Source: Desulfobacteraceae bacterium
GTDB lineage: Bacteria; Desulfobacterota; Desulfobacteria; Desulfobacterales; Desulfosalsimonadaceae
Direction: 5' to 3'
DNA length: 8,402 nt
Assembly: GCA_027353395.1 (NCBI GenBank)
Contig: DAIEHU010000099.1
Span: 1-8,402, forward strand
Part shown: piece by piece, positions 1-6,735 of the stretch
How positions within the stretch are numbered: position 1 is the first letter of the stretch
Layout: each line of letters begins with the position of its first letter
Notes under the pieces: generated by a model
Database searches by the model: none
What the model was told of the DNA's origin: nothing
What the model saw: the letters and a program-made list of their open reading frames with translations, nothing else
Program-made: the position numbers and the translations under genes

Positions 1-1872
1 AATAACAAACAGCGGTTGTTCCGGTTCAGCAGAGAAAAAAAGCGGATTATTCAGCATCTTGATCTGCTGGTGATTGATGAGATCAGCATGGTGCGGGCCG
101 ATCTGCTCGATTCCGTGGACGCGGTCCTGCGGCGGCACCGCCGCAATGATCTGCCATTCGGCGGCGTTCAGTTGCTCATGATCGGCGATCTGCACCAGCT
201 CTCTCCTGTGGCAAAACAGGATGAATGGCAGCTTTTACAAGACTATTATGCGTCGGTGTATTTTTTCAGCAGCCACGCCCTGGCGCGCACCGAATGGCTG
301 ACCATTGAATTAAACCACATTTACCGTCAGTCCGACCCCCGGTTTATCGAGTTGCTGAACCGGGTCCGGGACAACCGTCTGGACGCCGCCGTCATTGGGG
401 AACTCAACCGGCGGTATATTGAAAATTATACACCAACGGCAGACCAGGGCTATATCACCCTGACCACCCATAACAGCCGGGCCGACGCCATCAATAAAAC
501 CCGGCTGGCGGCGCTTTCGGGGAAAGAATACCGTTTTGACGCCGAGATTTCCGGAGAGTTCCCCGAATATATTTACCCGACCCCTGGCGCGCTGGTTCTC
601 AAGCAAAATGCCCAGGTGATGTTTCTGCGCAATGACGCCTCTCCCGAAAAACGCTATTACAACGGCAAAATCGGCAAGATAAAGACCATTTCCGGCCAGA
701 AAATCCACGTCGTCTGTCATGGCGATTCTGAGGAGATTGAGGTGGAGCCCGTGGAATGGGAAAACATCACCTATGCGGTGAACGAAGACACGAAGGACAT
801 CCAGGAGGAAATCATCGGCAAATTCAGCCAATTCCCCCTGAAGCTGGCCTGGGCCATCACCATCCATAAAAGCCAGGGGCTGACGTTTGACAAGGCCGTC
901 ATTGACTCCAAATCCGCGTTTACCCACGGCCAGGTATACGTGGCGCTGAGCCGCTGCAAAACCTTTGAGGGCATGGTGTTCAGTTCTCCCATCCCGTCCC
1001 GGGGCATTGAAACGGATGCGGCGATCATTGAGTTTGCCGAAACCGCCCGTCGGAACCCGCCTTCCGAAGACCGCCTCCAGGCAGCCAAAATCTGCTACCA
1101 GCAGCAATTGCTCCTGGAATGTTTTGATTTTCAGCAGCTTGCCAGCCGCCTCCATTACCTTATCCGGCTTTTACAAGGAAACGCCAGCGTGGTCAGTATA
1201 TCCGGTGTGGCCGGCATGGGCCGGTTGCAGGAGCTGGCCGGGGAATCCATTTTCGGGGTCAGTGAAAAATTCAAACAGCAATTGCGCGCCCTTTTTGCGG
1301 ATAACAATCTTCCGGAATCGGATGCCCGTATTCTGGAGCGGACCGGCAAGGCATCGAAATGGTTCCAGAATCAATTTGCCTTGGTTTTTGATGATCTTAT
1401 GAAAAAATTTCAGGCGGATACGGATAATAAGGAGCTGGGCAGACAGATCGGCAACGCCCTGGATAATCTCAGGCAGGAAATCGCCGCAAGGCTGGCCGGA
1501 GTGAGTTCCTGTGAAAACGGATTTTCGCCGCCGCGTTATCTGCGCTCCACATCAAACGCTGAGATGGCGGTTGCCCCGGAAAAAGAAAAAAAATCTCAAG
1601 CCCCGGCCTATAGCGAATCCGACATTGAACATCCCGAATTGTTTCAGAAACTTAAATCATGGCGGGACCGTCAGGCCCGAGAAAACGGCATCGCTCATTT
1701 TCAGGTGCTTCACCAGCGGGTACTCATTCAGATAACGGTGGATTTGCCCGGCACGATAGCGGAGTTGAAAAAAATCAAGGGGATCGGCAAAAAAAAGAGC
1801 GGAGAGTATGGTGAAGAGATTTTGACGCTTGTCGCGGCCTATCGCAAGAAATACGAAATAGACAGGGGATGA
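1..1872 (+). CDS. PIF1-like DNA helicase with C-terminal HRDC domain (5' end missing)
   Basis: Frame 1 is open from the first base to the TGA at 1870-1872 (623 visible codons), so the gene begins before the window. Any start inside the window, such as the TTG at 16, is probably not real. Numbered from base 1, visible parts are Walker B 'LLVIDEISM' (codons ~22-30, DE at bases 76-81), the motif 'MIGDLHQLSPV' (~60-70), the SF1B motif 'ITIHKSQGLTFD' (~286-297) and 'QVYVALSRC' (~311-319). Together these identify a PIF1/RecD-type ATP-dependent 5'-3' DNA helicase. Walker A must lie upstream. Codons ~350-540 form a mostly helical, weakly featured linker. The last ~80 residues, from 'HPELFQKLKSWRDRQA' on and including 'IKGIGKKKSGEYGEEIL', are a typical HRDC nucleic-acid-binding domain as in RecQ helicases. 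The likely role is chromosome maintenance in the cytoplasm. It is convergent with the histidine kinase operon and unrelated to it. Confidence 0.93.
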   Translation, partial: NNKQRLFRFSREKKRIIQHLDLLVIDEISMVRADLLDSVDAVLRRHRRNDLPFGGVQLLMIGDLHQLSPVAKQDEWQLLQDYYASVYFFSSHALARTEWLTIELNHIYRQSDPRFIELLNRVRDNRLDAAVIGELNRRYIENYTPTADQGYITLTTHNSRADAINKTRLAALSGKEYRFDAEISGEFPEYIYPTPGALVLKQNAQVMFLRNDASPEKRYYNGKIGKIKTISGQKIHVVCHGDSEEIEVEPVEWENITYAVNEDTKDIQEEIIGKFSQFPLKLAWAITIHKSQGLTFDKAVIDSKSAFTHGQVYVALSRCKTFEGMVFSSPIPSRGIETDAAIIEFAETARRNPPSEDRLQAAKICYQQQLLLECFDFQQLASRLHYLIRLLQGNASVVSISGVAGMGRLQELAGESIFGVSEKFKQQLRALFADNNLPESDARILERTGKASKWFQNQFALVFDDLMKKFQADTDNKELGRQIGNALDNLRQEIAARLAGVSSCENGFSPPRYLRSTSNAEMAVAPEKEKKSQAPAYSESDIEHPELFQKLKSWRDRQARENGIAHFQVLHQRVLIQITVDLPGTIAELKKIKGIGKKKSGEYGEEILTLVAAYRKKYEIDRG

Positions 1873-1943
1873 TATTGCCTAATCCGGTTATCCTGTCGCG
1901 CTTATCTGGAGTGGACCAGCCGGGATTTTTACACGCGAAGAGG

Positions 1944-2274
1944 CCGGTGAGAGTGCTGCCATGCTCCGGGGAGACGGGGGAGGGCGGTAGAAAAATCAGG
2001 AAATGTGCCTGTCGGTTTTAAAAGAAATGGCCGGGCGCAGCGGTCGGGCATTTCTGAGCGCCGGAACTGGCGGCATTGACGGGAATTCGGATTCAGCGGG
2101 CGTGGCTGCGGACTCGTCTTCTCCGCAAAAGGCCCGGAAACAGGGGCTCAACATCGACGATTACCTGGCCCGGAATGATTCCAACGGTTTTTTAACCAAA
2201 CCGGGGATACCATCATCACCGCCGCTACCGGAACCAATGTGATGGATCTGGCGATTTTGTTGATTGTCACTTAG
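1944..2274 (+). pseudogene. Frameshifted C-terminal remnant of glycerate 2-kinase (MOFRL family)
   Basis: No intact frame exists here, but three frames read in sequence rebuild the end of a glycerate kinase (glycerate to 2-phosphoglycerate). Frame 3 around 1944-1991 gives 'PVRVLPCSGETGEGGR', resembling the SGGET...GGRNQE segment with several residues missing between the two parts. From 1994, frame 2 gives 'NQEMCLSVLKEMAGR', 'AFLSAGTGGIDGNSDSAG' and 'GLNIDDYLARNDSNGFLTK'. At about base 2200 the match moves by one base into frame 1 and continues 'TGDTIITAATGTNVMDLAIL' to a TAG at 2272-2274. Family C-termini have GTDGxDGxxDAAG, xNDSxxFF and TGPTGTNVxDL in this order. One A lost from the run at 2198-2200 and a change in the five-A run at 1991-1995 account for both shifts. 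An in-frame TAG (1988-1990) precedes the middle block. Bases 1873-1943 show only doubtful traces of the same gene. A sequencing error could explain one shift, but hardly both plus the internal loss. The N-terminal domain is absent. Confidence 0.75.
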
Positions 2275-3775
2275 ACATGATTTCCGAAGGCGATTCGGTG
2301 ATGGGCAGGGCCACCGTGAACATGGTTCCCTGGCCGGAGGAGCTTGCCAAGGTGATATAGCCTCCCAGTTTCTTGATGATGCCCCGGGAGACGGAAAGGC
2401 CAAGGCCCGTGCCCTTGCCCTGACCCTTGGTGGTGAAAAACGGATCAAAGATGCGGGCCTGGATATGTTCGGGAATGCCGGGGCCGTTGTCGTGAACCGT
2501 GACCAGAACGTAACCCTGGGGTTTGTCTTTTTTGATATGAATATGGATCTGTCCGCCCGGCGGCAGCGCATCCACTGCGTTCAAGAGCAGGTTCACAAAA
2601 ACCTGCTTCAGCTTCTGCTCATCTCCATGAATCCGCGGAAGGTTGGCTTCGCAATCGAGTTTCAGGTCCACCTTGGCGAATCTTACCTGATTGGCCACCA
2701 GCCGGGTCGAGTCCTCAACGATTTTTCCGATCTCCAGCGGCGCGATTTCGGTTTCGCCCTCCCGCGCGAAATCCAGCAGGTTTTTCACGACCCGCTGGGC
2801 TCTTTCGGTTTCATTGATCACGTCATTGATCATTTCCATTTTTTCTTCCTCGGAAAGCGTTGGAAAACATTCATTCAGCACCGACGCCGTCAGAAGGGTG
2901 TTGTTTAAGGGATTATTCAGTTCATGGGCCACCCCCGCCACCAGCGTGCCAATGGCCCTGAGCTTATGCGATTCAAGCAGCACCTTGTGTTTGTGATCAA
3001 GCTCCCGTATCATGCTGTTAAAGGCTTCGGCCAGCTTTGTAAATTCATCTTTGTATTTCCGCACCGGCAGGATGGGGGAAAAGTCGCCTTCCCCGATCCG
3101 TTTCGTATACTCCATAAACCGGTTCAGGGTCAGGAGCAACTGCCGGGTTAAAAAGGTTAAAACAAACAGCATGAGGATGAATAAGGCGGACATGAAATAC
3201 AGGGGTACGCGTTTGGCCAGCAGAAACATCCGGGTGGCGGAATTCCGTTCTTTCTCGACGAATTCTTCACCAAGCGAAACCATCCGGCTGCCGAGCTCAC
3301 GGAGACTGGGAACGATGGCCTCTTTTCCCGCATTGTTTTTCACATTTCCCAGCAGAGCCAGTTGGCCATGATATTCCGACATCAGGGAGACCATGGTCTG
3401 GAAATAATTTTTGCCGAGGATGTTTTCCACCTTGTCGCTGTTCTGCGTTAAAATGGCGTCCGCTGTTTTCAGGTGTTCCAGCGCATCAGGAAGGCCCGTG
3501 TGATATAGGAGATAATTTTTTTCAAAACGCCGGGCCTGCTGAATTTCCACCATGTAATTGTCGGCGATTTCCAGAAATTCTATTTTATTTTCGAGTTTTG
3601 TGAGGATCCAGTAAGACCAGCCGGTCACGGTAAAGGACAAAATGAAAAAAAGGGAAAACGAAACCGCCACCTTCGCCCGGATACTGATGGATGGCCGGTG
3701 TTGAAGCGGGATGTTCTCCGGCTCGATGCTGATGCGGGCATCCGGATCTTCAATATCCGCGAGTTGCAGGTCCAT
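2267..3775 (-). CDS. Membrane-bound sensor histidine kinase (4-helix sensor, HAMP, HisKA, HATPase)
   Basis: This 502-aa protein is an inner-membrane kinase that autophosphorylates on His and passes the phosphate to a receiver Asp. A ~33-residue cytoplasmic leader precedes TM1 (~35-58). A ~130-residue periplasmic helical region follows, with 'ARRFEKNYLLYHTG' (81-94) typical of four-helix-bundle ligand sensors. TM2 is at ~190-210 and HAMP at ~210-262. The dimerisation/phosphoacceptor motif 'GTLVAGVAHELNNPLNNT' has the catalytic His at 284 (bases 2924-2926). The catalytic domain has N-box 'NLLLNAVDA' (395-403), G1 'DNGPGIP' (429-435), F-box 'DPFFTTK' (444-450) and G2 'GTGLGL' (455-460), all intact. 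The ATG at 3773-3775 has a GGGG-rich stretch 11 nt upstream. An ATG at 3783-3785 is out of frame. It is the last gene of the leftward operon, 29 nt after the PEP-synthase-like gene, and the receiver encoded two genes upstream is its obvious candidate partner. The ligand cannot be told. The stop lies within the convergent glycerate kinase remnant, and no convincing terminator follows. Confidence 0.95.
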   Translation of the reverse strand: MDLQLADIEDPDARISIEPENIPLQHRPSISIRAKVAVSFSLFFILSFTVTGWSYWILTKLENKIEFLEIADNYMVEIQQARRFEKNYLLYHTGLPDALEHLKTADAILTQNSDKVENILGKNYFQTMVSLMSEYHGQLALLGNVKNNAGKEAIVPSLRELGSRMVSLGEEFVEKERNSATRMFLLAKRVPLYFMSALFILMLFVLTFLTRQLLLTLNRFMEYTKRIGEGDFSPILPVRKYKDEFTKLAEAFNSMIRELDHKHKVLLESHKLRAIGTLVAGVAHELNNPLNNTLLTASVLNECFPTLSEEEKMEMINDVINETERAQRVVKNLLDFAREGETEIAPLEIGKIVEDSTRLVANQVRFAKVDLKLDCEANLPRIHGDEQKLKQVFVNLLLNAVDALPPGGQIHIHIKKDKPQGYVLVTVHDNGPGIPEHIQARIFDPFFTTKGQGKGTGLGLSVSRGIIKKLGGYITLASSSGQGTMFTVALPITESPSEIMSK

Positions 3776-3804
3776 CGGCGTCCATTTCCCCTTTCAGTGG
3801 TAAA

Positions 3805-6288
3805 TCAAACAAACATATCAAACTGCTCTTTAAGAAAATATTCCTCATAGAGTTTTACGGAAGCATCGCTCGTGAGCGCCGCGTCAAGCTGTCTGGCGCA
3901 GACGATGAGGCGGCCGAGTAATTCCAGGGCCTTTTCGGAATCTTTTTGCGGATAGCGCCGGAACCAGGCCGTCACCAGGTCTCCGCTGCTGTCAACCCCG
4001 AACCCGGATTCACGCAGGATTCTTTCCAGAAAAAGGGCGCGCCGGTTCCGGTTTTCATCACTGGCTCCGCCGCCCCTGAACCGGAAATGCACATGGTTGT
4101 GTTCCGCGCCCGGTCCCACCATTGCGTCGACCATGGCATAATGATAGGCAAACCGGGCGTTTAAGTTCATATAGTCTTTTGCGACAATGGCATAATTGTT
4201 GTCCGAAGCACGTCTGGGGCCTCTGTCCCCGCCGAGAACGGATTCCTTGAAATCGGAGGGCAATCCCCGCATTTCTTTTTCCCATCGATCGGGCCAGGAC
4301 AGTCTTTTATCGGAAACGCCCCGCCATAACGCCTGGAAAGGAATGCTTCCCACATTTTCCGGAGAAGTTTTTTTAACATTTTCCGGGACGCAATGATCCA
4401 GATCAATTAATTGAAATTTGACGGGCAGACCGGTAATGAGTTTCCGGCTTTTTTTGTTCCATACCCGGCTTTGCTTATCCCCGAAACCGAACATGGAACG
4501 CACGGACATTTCATGCATGAACCGGAGCGCATCGTGAACGGATTGGCATGATTTTGCCTTGAATGAGGATGCATCCGGATCCAGAAGGTTTAAACCGAGG
4601 ACCAGATCAAAAAGAGGGCCGGACTTTTTCTGATGGCGGTTTCCGGCGGCGATCCGAGCGAGTACGCGCTCCCGGATGCCTGGCCACCGGATGCCGGCAT
4701 ACACGGTTCTTTTGGTCGCATTCACGCTGATGATGTTTTTCCCGGTCAGAATTTTGGCGTTCTCCCCAAGCCTGAAAACACAGGGCACGGAAAACTCTCT
4801 GACCAGGGTGGCCAGATGGCCGACGGGGTTGCCTTCCATCGCCAGGAGCGCTGCGATTCTCGGCAGTATGGAGGCAAGCTCCGGCCGGGGATGCGCCACC
4901 AGCACGATCGCCCCATCCGGCACATCCGACAGGTTGTCCGAAGGCGACAGAAATTTTAACGGTCCTTCCGCCCGGCCCGGAAATATGGTAATACCGCCTT
5001 CTATAATGGGCAGAGCGTCTTTTTGTGGAGACGGTTTGCCGGGCGGCGGGACAGCCGGGTCATCCATAGAGATGCTGCTTAATTGACGGGCCTGCAGAAA
5101 CCGCACTTCGCCTTTTTGGTCCACCGCCCATTCAATATCCAGCTCATGTCCGAATTTGTCCGTTGCTTTGCCCGCGATTTCCGCGATTTCAAGAATTTTT
5201 TCGGGGCTGATATATGCTGGCGGCTTGCCGGTATCATCTGCCGGTGTTATCCGGGTAATCGCATGTGAAGGCCCTTTTGAAACCATAAACGTATCCGCTT
5301 GCACCTCACCTTTCACCATCCGGTTCGCAAGGCCCGGCACGGCGCTGATCACCATGGCGCCGGCATCTTTGCTGTCGGATGTGTACACCACGCCCGCAGC
5401 GGCGGCATCCACCATAGGCATGAAAAGAACCGCCATCGGCGTGTCAACCTCAAGAAAATGATGATGCATCCGGTACTTAACCGCACGATCCGAAAACCGG
5501 CTTGCAAGCACATGCAGGTAGGCGGTGATGAGATTCCCGGTCTCTATCTGCAATTCGCTGTCAAACTGGCCGGCAAAGGAAAGCCTGCTGTCTTCACTGA
5601 CAGCCGAGGACCGGACAGCCCACAATCCCCTGGGAAGCGCCCCGTTAATCGCTTCCGCCTGGGTCTTGATGGCGGTTTTAATTTCTTCGTTGACATTGGC
5701 TTCCCGGATCATCCGGCGGATGGTCTGAGTCCTGGATTGAAACTGCTCCTCGTCTTCGGTAACGTCCAGTTTGTTCAGCAGTATCCGGATACGGTTTTGC
5801 AGATTGTTGTCTTCAATGATTCGGTTGTATGCGGCGGTAGTGACCACAAATCCAGGAGGCGTCAGACCCTTGAAATATCTTCCAAGACGCCAGACGCCCA
5901 GGGCCTTTCCGCCAGCCAGCAGCGGGTCCAACCCGGTGGGGTCGTTCAGTCTCAGAACAAGCGGCTGGTCGGCATCCGGCTGTTTTTCTGAAAACAGCCG
6001 GTCGGTTTTCCTCCTGAGTTCGAAAATGACCGGGTACAGGTCCGAATAATGGTCCCCTGCCATCAGATTCAATTCCTGCGCCATGAGCAGGGATTCCGTG
6101 ATCAGTCTCTGAATCGGGCGTTTGATCCGTTTGTCATAATGGCGTATATGGTTTAAATCCGCTTCCAGATCACTTAATATCTGAAGCGCGCTGCCATTTT
6201 TATTCAGCAGCGAACGAAGGGTTTCATAGCGGAATCTGAAGTTGAAATCGTTTTCATAAGCCGCTGCATTTTCCGGATGATTAGACAT
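3805..6288 (-). CDS. PEP synthase-like ATP-grasp/phosphohistidine protein with an uncharacterised C-terminal domain
   Basis: The protein has 827 aa. Residues ~1-110 are a helical N-terminal extension. Residues ~112-402 are a PEP/pyruvate-binding (PPDK_N) ATP-grasp domain: 'GGKALGVWRL' (126-135), 'WAVRSSAVSEDSRLSFAGQF' (223-242), 'KGEVQADTF' (326-334) and 'DIEWAVDQKGEVRFLQARQ' (384-402). Residues ~430-530 are the swivelling phosphohistidine domain, with 'EGNPVGHLATLVREFSVPCV' and the presumed phospho-His at 491 (bases 4816-4818). Canonical enzymes have (T/S)-(S/C)-H there; this one has V-G-H. The TIM-barrel PEP/pyruvate domain of PEP synthase and PPDK is absent. Residues ~580-827 instead contain 'GLPVKFQLIDLDHC', 'NYAIVAKDYMNLNARFAYHY', 'EHNHVHFRFRGGGAS' and a C-terminal GF..D..GDLVTAWF stretch. 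From memory this tail recurs in unassigned deltaproteobacterial proteins. ATP-dependent phosphorylation of its own His, then of an unknown acceptor, is likely. Simple PEP synthase activity is unlikely. The ATG has GGAG 7 nt upstream. It lies 36 nt after the receiver gene and 29 nt before the kinase gene. Confidence 0.85.
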   Translation of the reverse strand: MSNHPENAAAYENDFNFRFRYETLRSLLNKNGSALQILSDLEADLNHIRHYDKRIKRPIQRLITESLLMAQELNLMAGDHYSDLYPVIFELRRKTDRLFSEKQPDADQPLVLRLNDPTGLDPLLAGGKALGVWRLGRYFKGLTPPGFVVTTAAYNRIIEDNNLQNRIRILLNKLDVTEDEEQFQSRTQTIRRMIREANVNEEIKTAIKTQAEAINGALPRGLWAVRSSAVSEDSRLSFAGQFDSELQIETGNLITAYLHVLASRFSDRAVKYRMHHHFLEVDTPMAVLFMPMVDAAAAGVVYTSDSKDAGAMVISAVPGLANRMVKGEVQADTFMVSKGPSHAITRITPADDTGKPPAYISPEKILEIAEIAGKATDKFGHELDIEWAVDQKGEVRFLQARQLSSISMDDPAVPPPGKPSPQKDALPIIEGGITIFPGRAEGPLKFLSPSDNLSDVPDGAIVLVAHPRPELASILPRIAALLAMEGNPVGHLATLVREFSVPCVFRLGENAKILTGKNIISVNATKRTVYAGIRWPGIRERVLARIAAGNRHQKKSGPLFDLVLGLNLLDPDASSFKAKSCQSVHDALRFMHEMSVRSMFGFGDKQSRVWNKKSRKLITGLPVKFQLIDLDHCVPENVKKTSPENVGSIPFQALWRGVSDKRLSWPDRWEKEMRGLPSDFKESVLGGDRGPRRASDNNYAIVAKDYMNLNARFAYHYAMVDAMVGPGAEHNHVHFRFRGGGASDENRNRRALFLERILRESGFGVDSSGDLVTAWFRRYPQKDSEKALELLGRLIVCARQLDAALTSDASVKLYEEYFLKEQFDMFV

Positions 6289-6324
6289 TTGAGTTCTCCA
6301 GCATCAACAGATATGGTATAAGAA

Positions 6325-6705
6325 TCAGGGTCTCGGTTCTTTGGACGCACGTTCGATGACCGCCCGTAAATCCGATGGCTTGAACGGTTTTGCGATAAAG
6401 TCGAAGGCGCCCTTTGACAGCGCTTCCCTGGCTGTTTCAACAGTGGCGTAACCGGTTATAATGATGACCTTCGTGCGTCCGGATGTGGCGAGAATCCGCT
6501 CCAGGATTTCAATCCCGTCAATTTTTTCCATGCGGATATCGGTGATGACGATATCAAACGGATCTTCATTAAAACGGGCCAGCGCTTTCTCGCCGTCCTC
6601 AAAAGTTTCAACAATATCGCCTGTTTTTTCAAGAGCGGGTTTAAGCCGTTTACCCACGATATTCTCATCATCTATCACCATTATTTTAAGCGGCTGCTCT
6701 GGCAT
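6325..6705 (-). CDS. Stand-alone response regulator receiver domain (CheY-like, no output domain)
   Basis: This 126-aa protein is a complete receiver fold and nothing more. The acidic pocket is D12-D13 ('MVIDDE'), the phosphoacceptor is D56 in 'DIVITDIRM' (bases 6538-6540), the conserved Thr is T84 in 'IIITGYA', and the Lys is K106 in 'AKPF'. All residues needed for phosphorylation are present. The sequence resembles receivers of the NtrC/AtoC type ('ALSKGAFDFIAKPF'), but it ends about 15 residues after the last helix with no AAA+ or DNA-binding domain. It must therefore act through a protein partner or as a relay intermediate. The ATG at 6703-6705 has GGGAG 7 nt upstream (6713-6717). It is the second gene of the operon, 30 nt after the unrecognised gene and 36 nt before the PEP-synthase-like gene. 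The co-encoded histidine kinase is the likely phosphate donor. Confidence 0.95.
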   Translation of the reverse strand: MPEQPLKIMVIDDENIVGKRLKPALEKTGDIVETFEDGEKALARFNEDPFDIVITDIRMEKIDGIEILERILATSGRTKVIIITGYATVETAREALSKGAFDFIAKPFKPSDLRAVIERASKEPRP

Positions 6706-6735
6706 TTGTTTTCTCCCGTTGCAAATAAAGAATGA

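Noticed and set aside
310..1155. A 281-codon open frame on the minus strand inside the helicase gene
   Set aside because: The plus strand carries clear helicase motifs over the same bases. The minus-strand product has no recognisable domain, so it is a shadow frame.
2185..2203. Inverted repeat CGGTTT-N7-AAACCG as a terminator between the convergent genes
   Set aside because: The stem is only 6 bp and is not followed by a T run on either strand. It lies in the former coding sequence of the glycerate kinase remnant.
2264..2908. A 214-codon plus-strand frame opposite the histidine kinase
   Set aside because: It is antisense to the HisKA and ATPase motifs of the kinase and its product shows no domain.
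5299..5991. A 230-codon plus-strand frame opposite the PEP-synthase-like gene
   Set aside because: The His/Gly/Pro/Arg-rich product is typical of an antisense shadow. The minus strand encodes the well-supported ATP-grasp domain.
3805..6288. Simple annotation as phosphoenolpyruvate synthase (ppsA) or pyruvate phosphate dikinase
   Set aside because: The ATP-grasp and swivel His domains match, but the C-terminal PEP/pyruvate-binding barrel and its motifs are absent, so the enzyme name would mislead.
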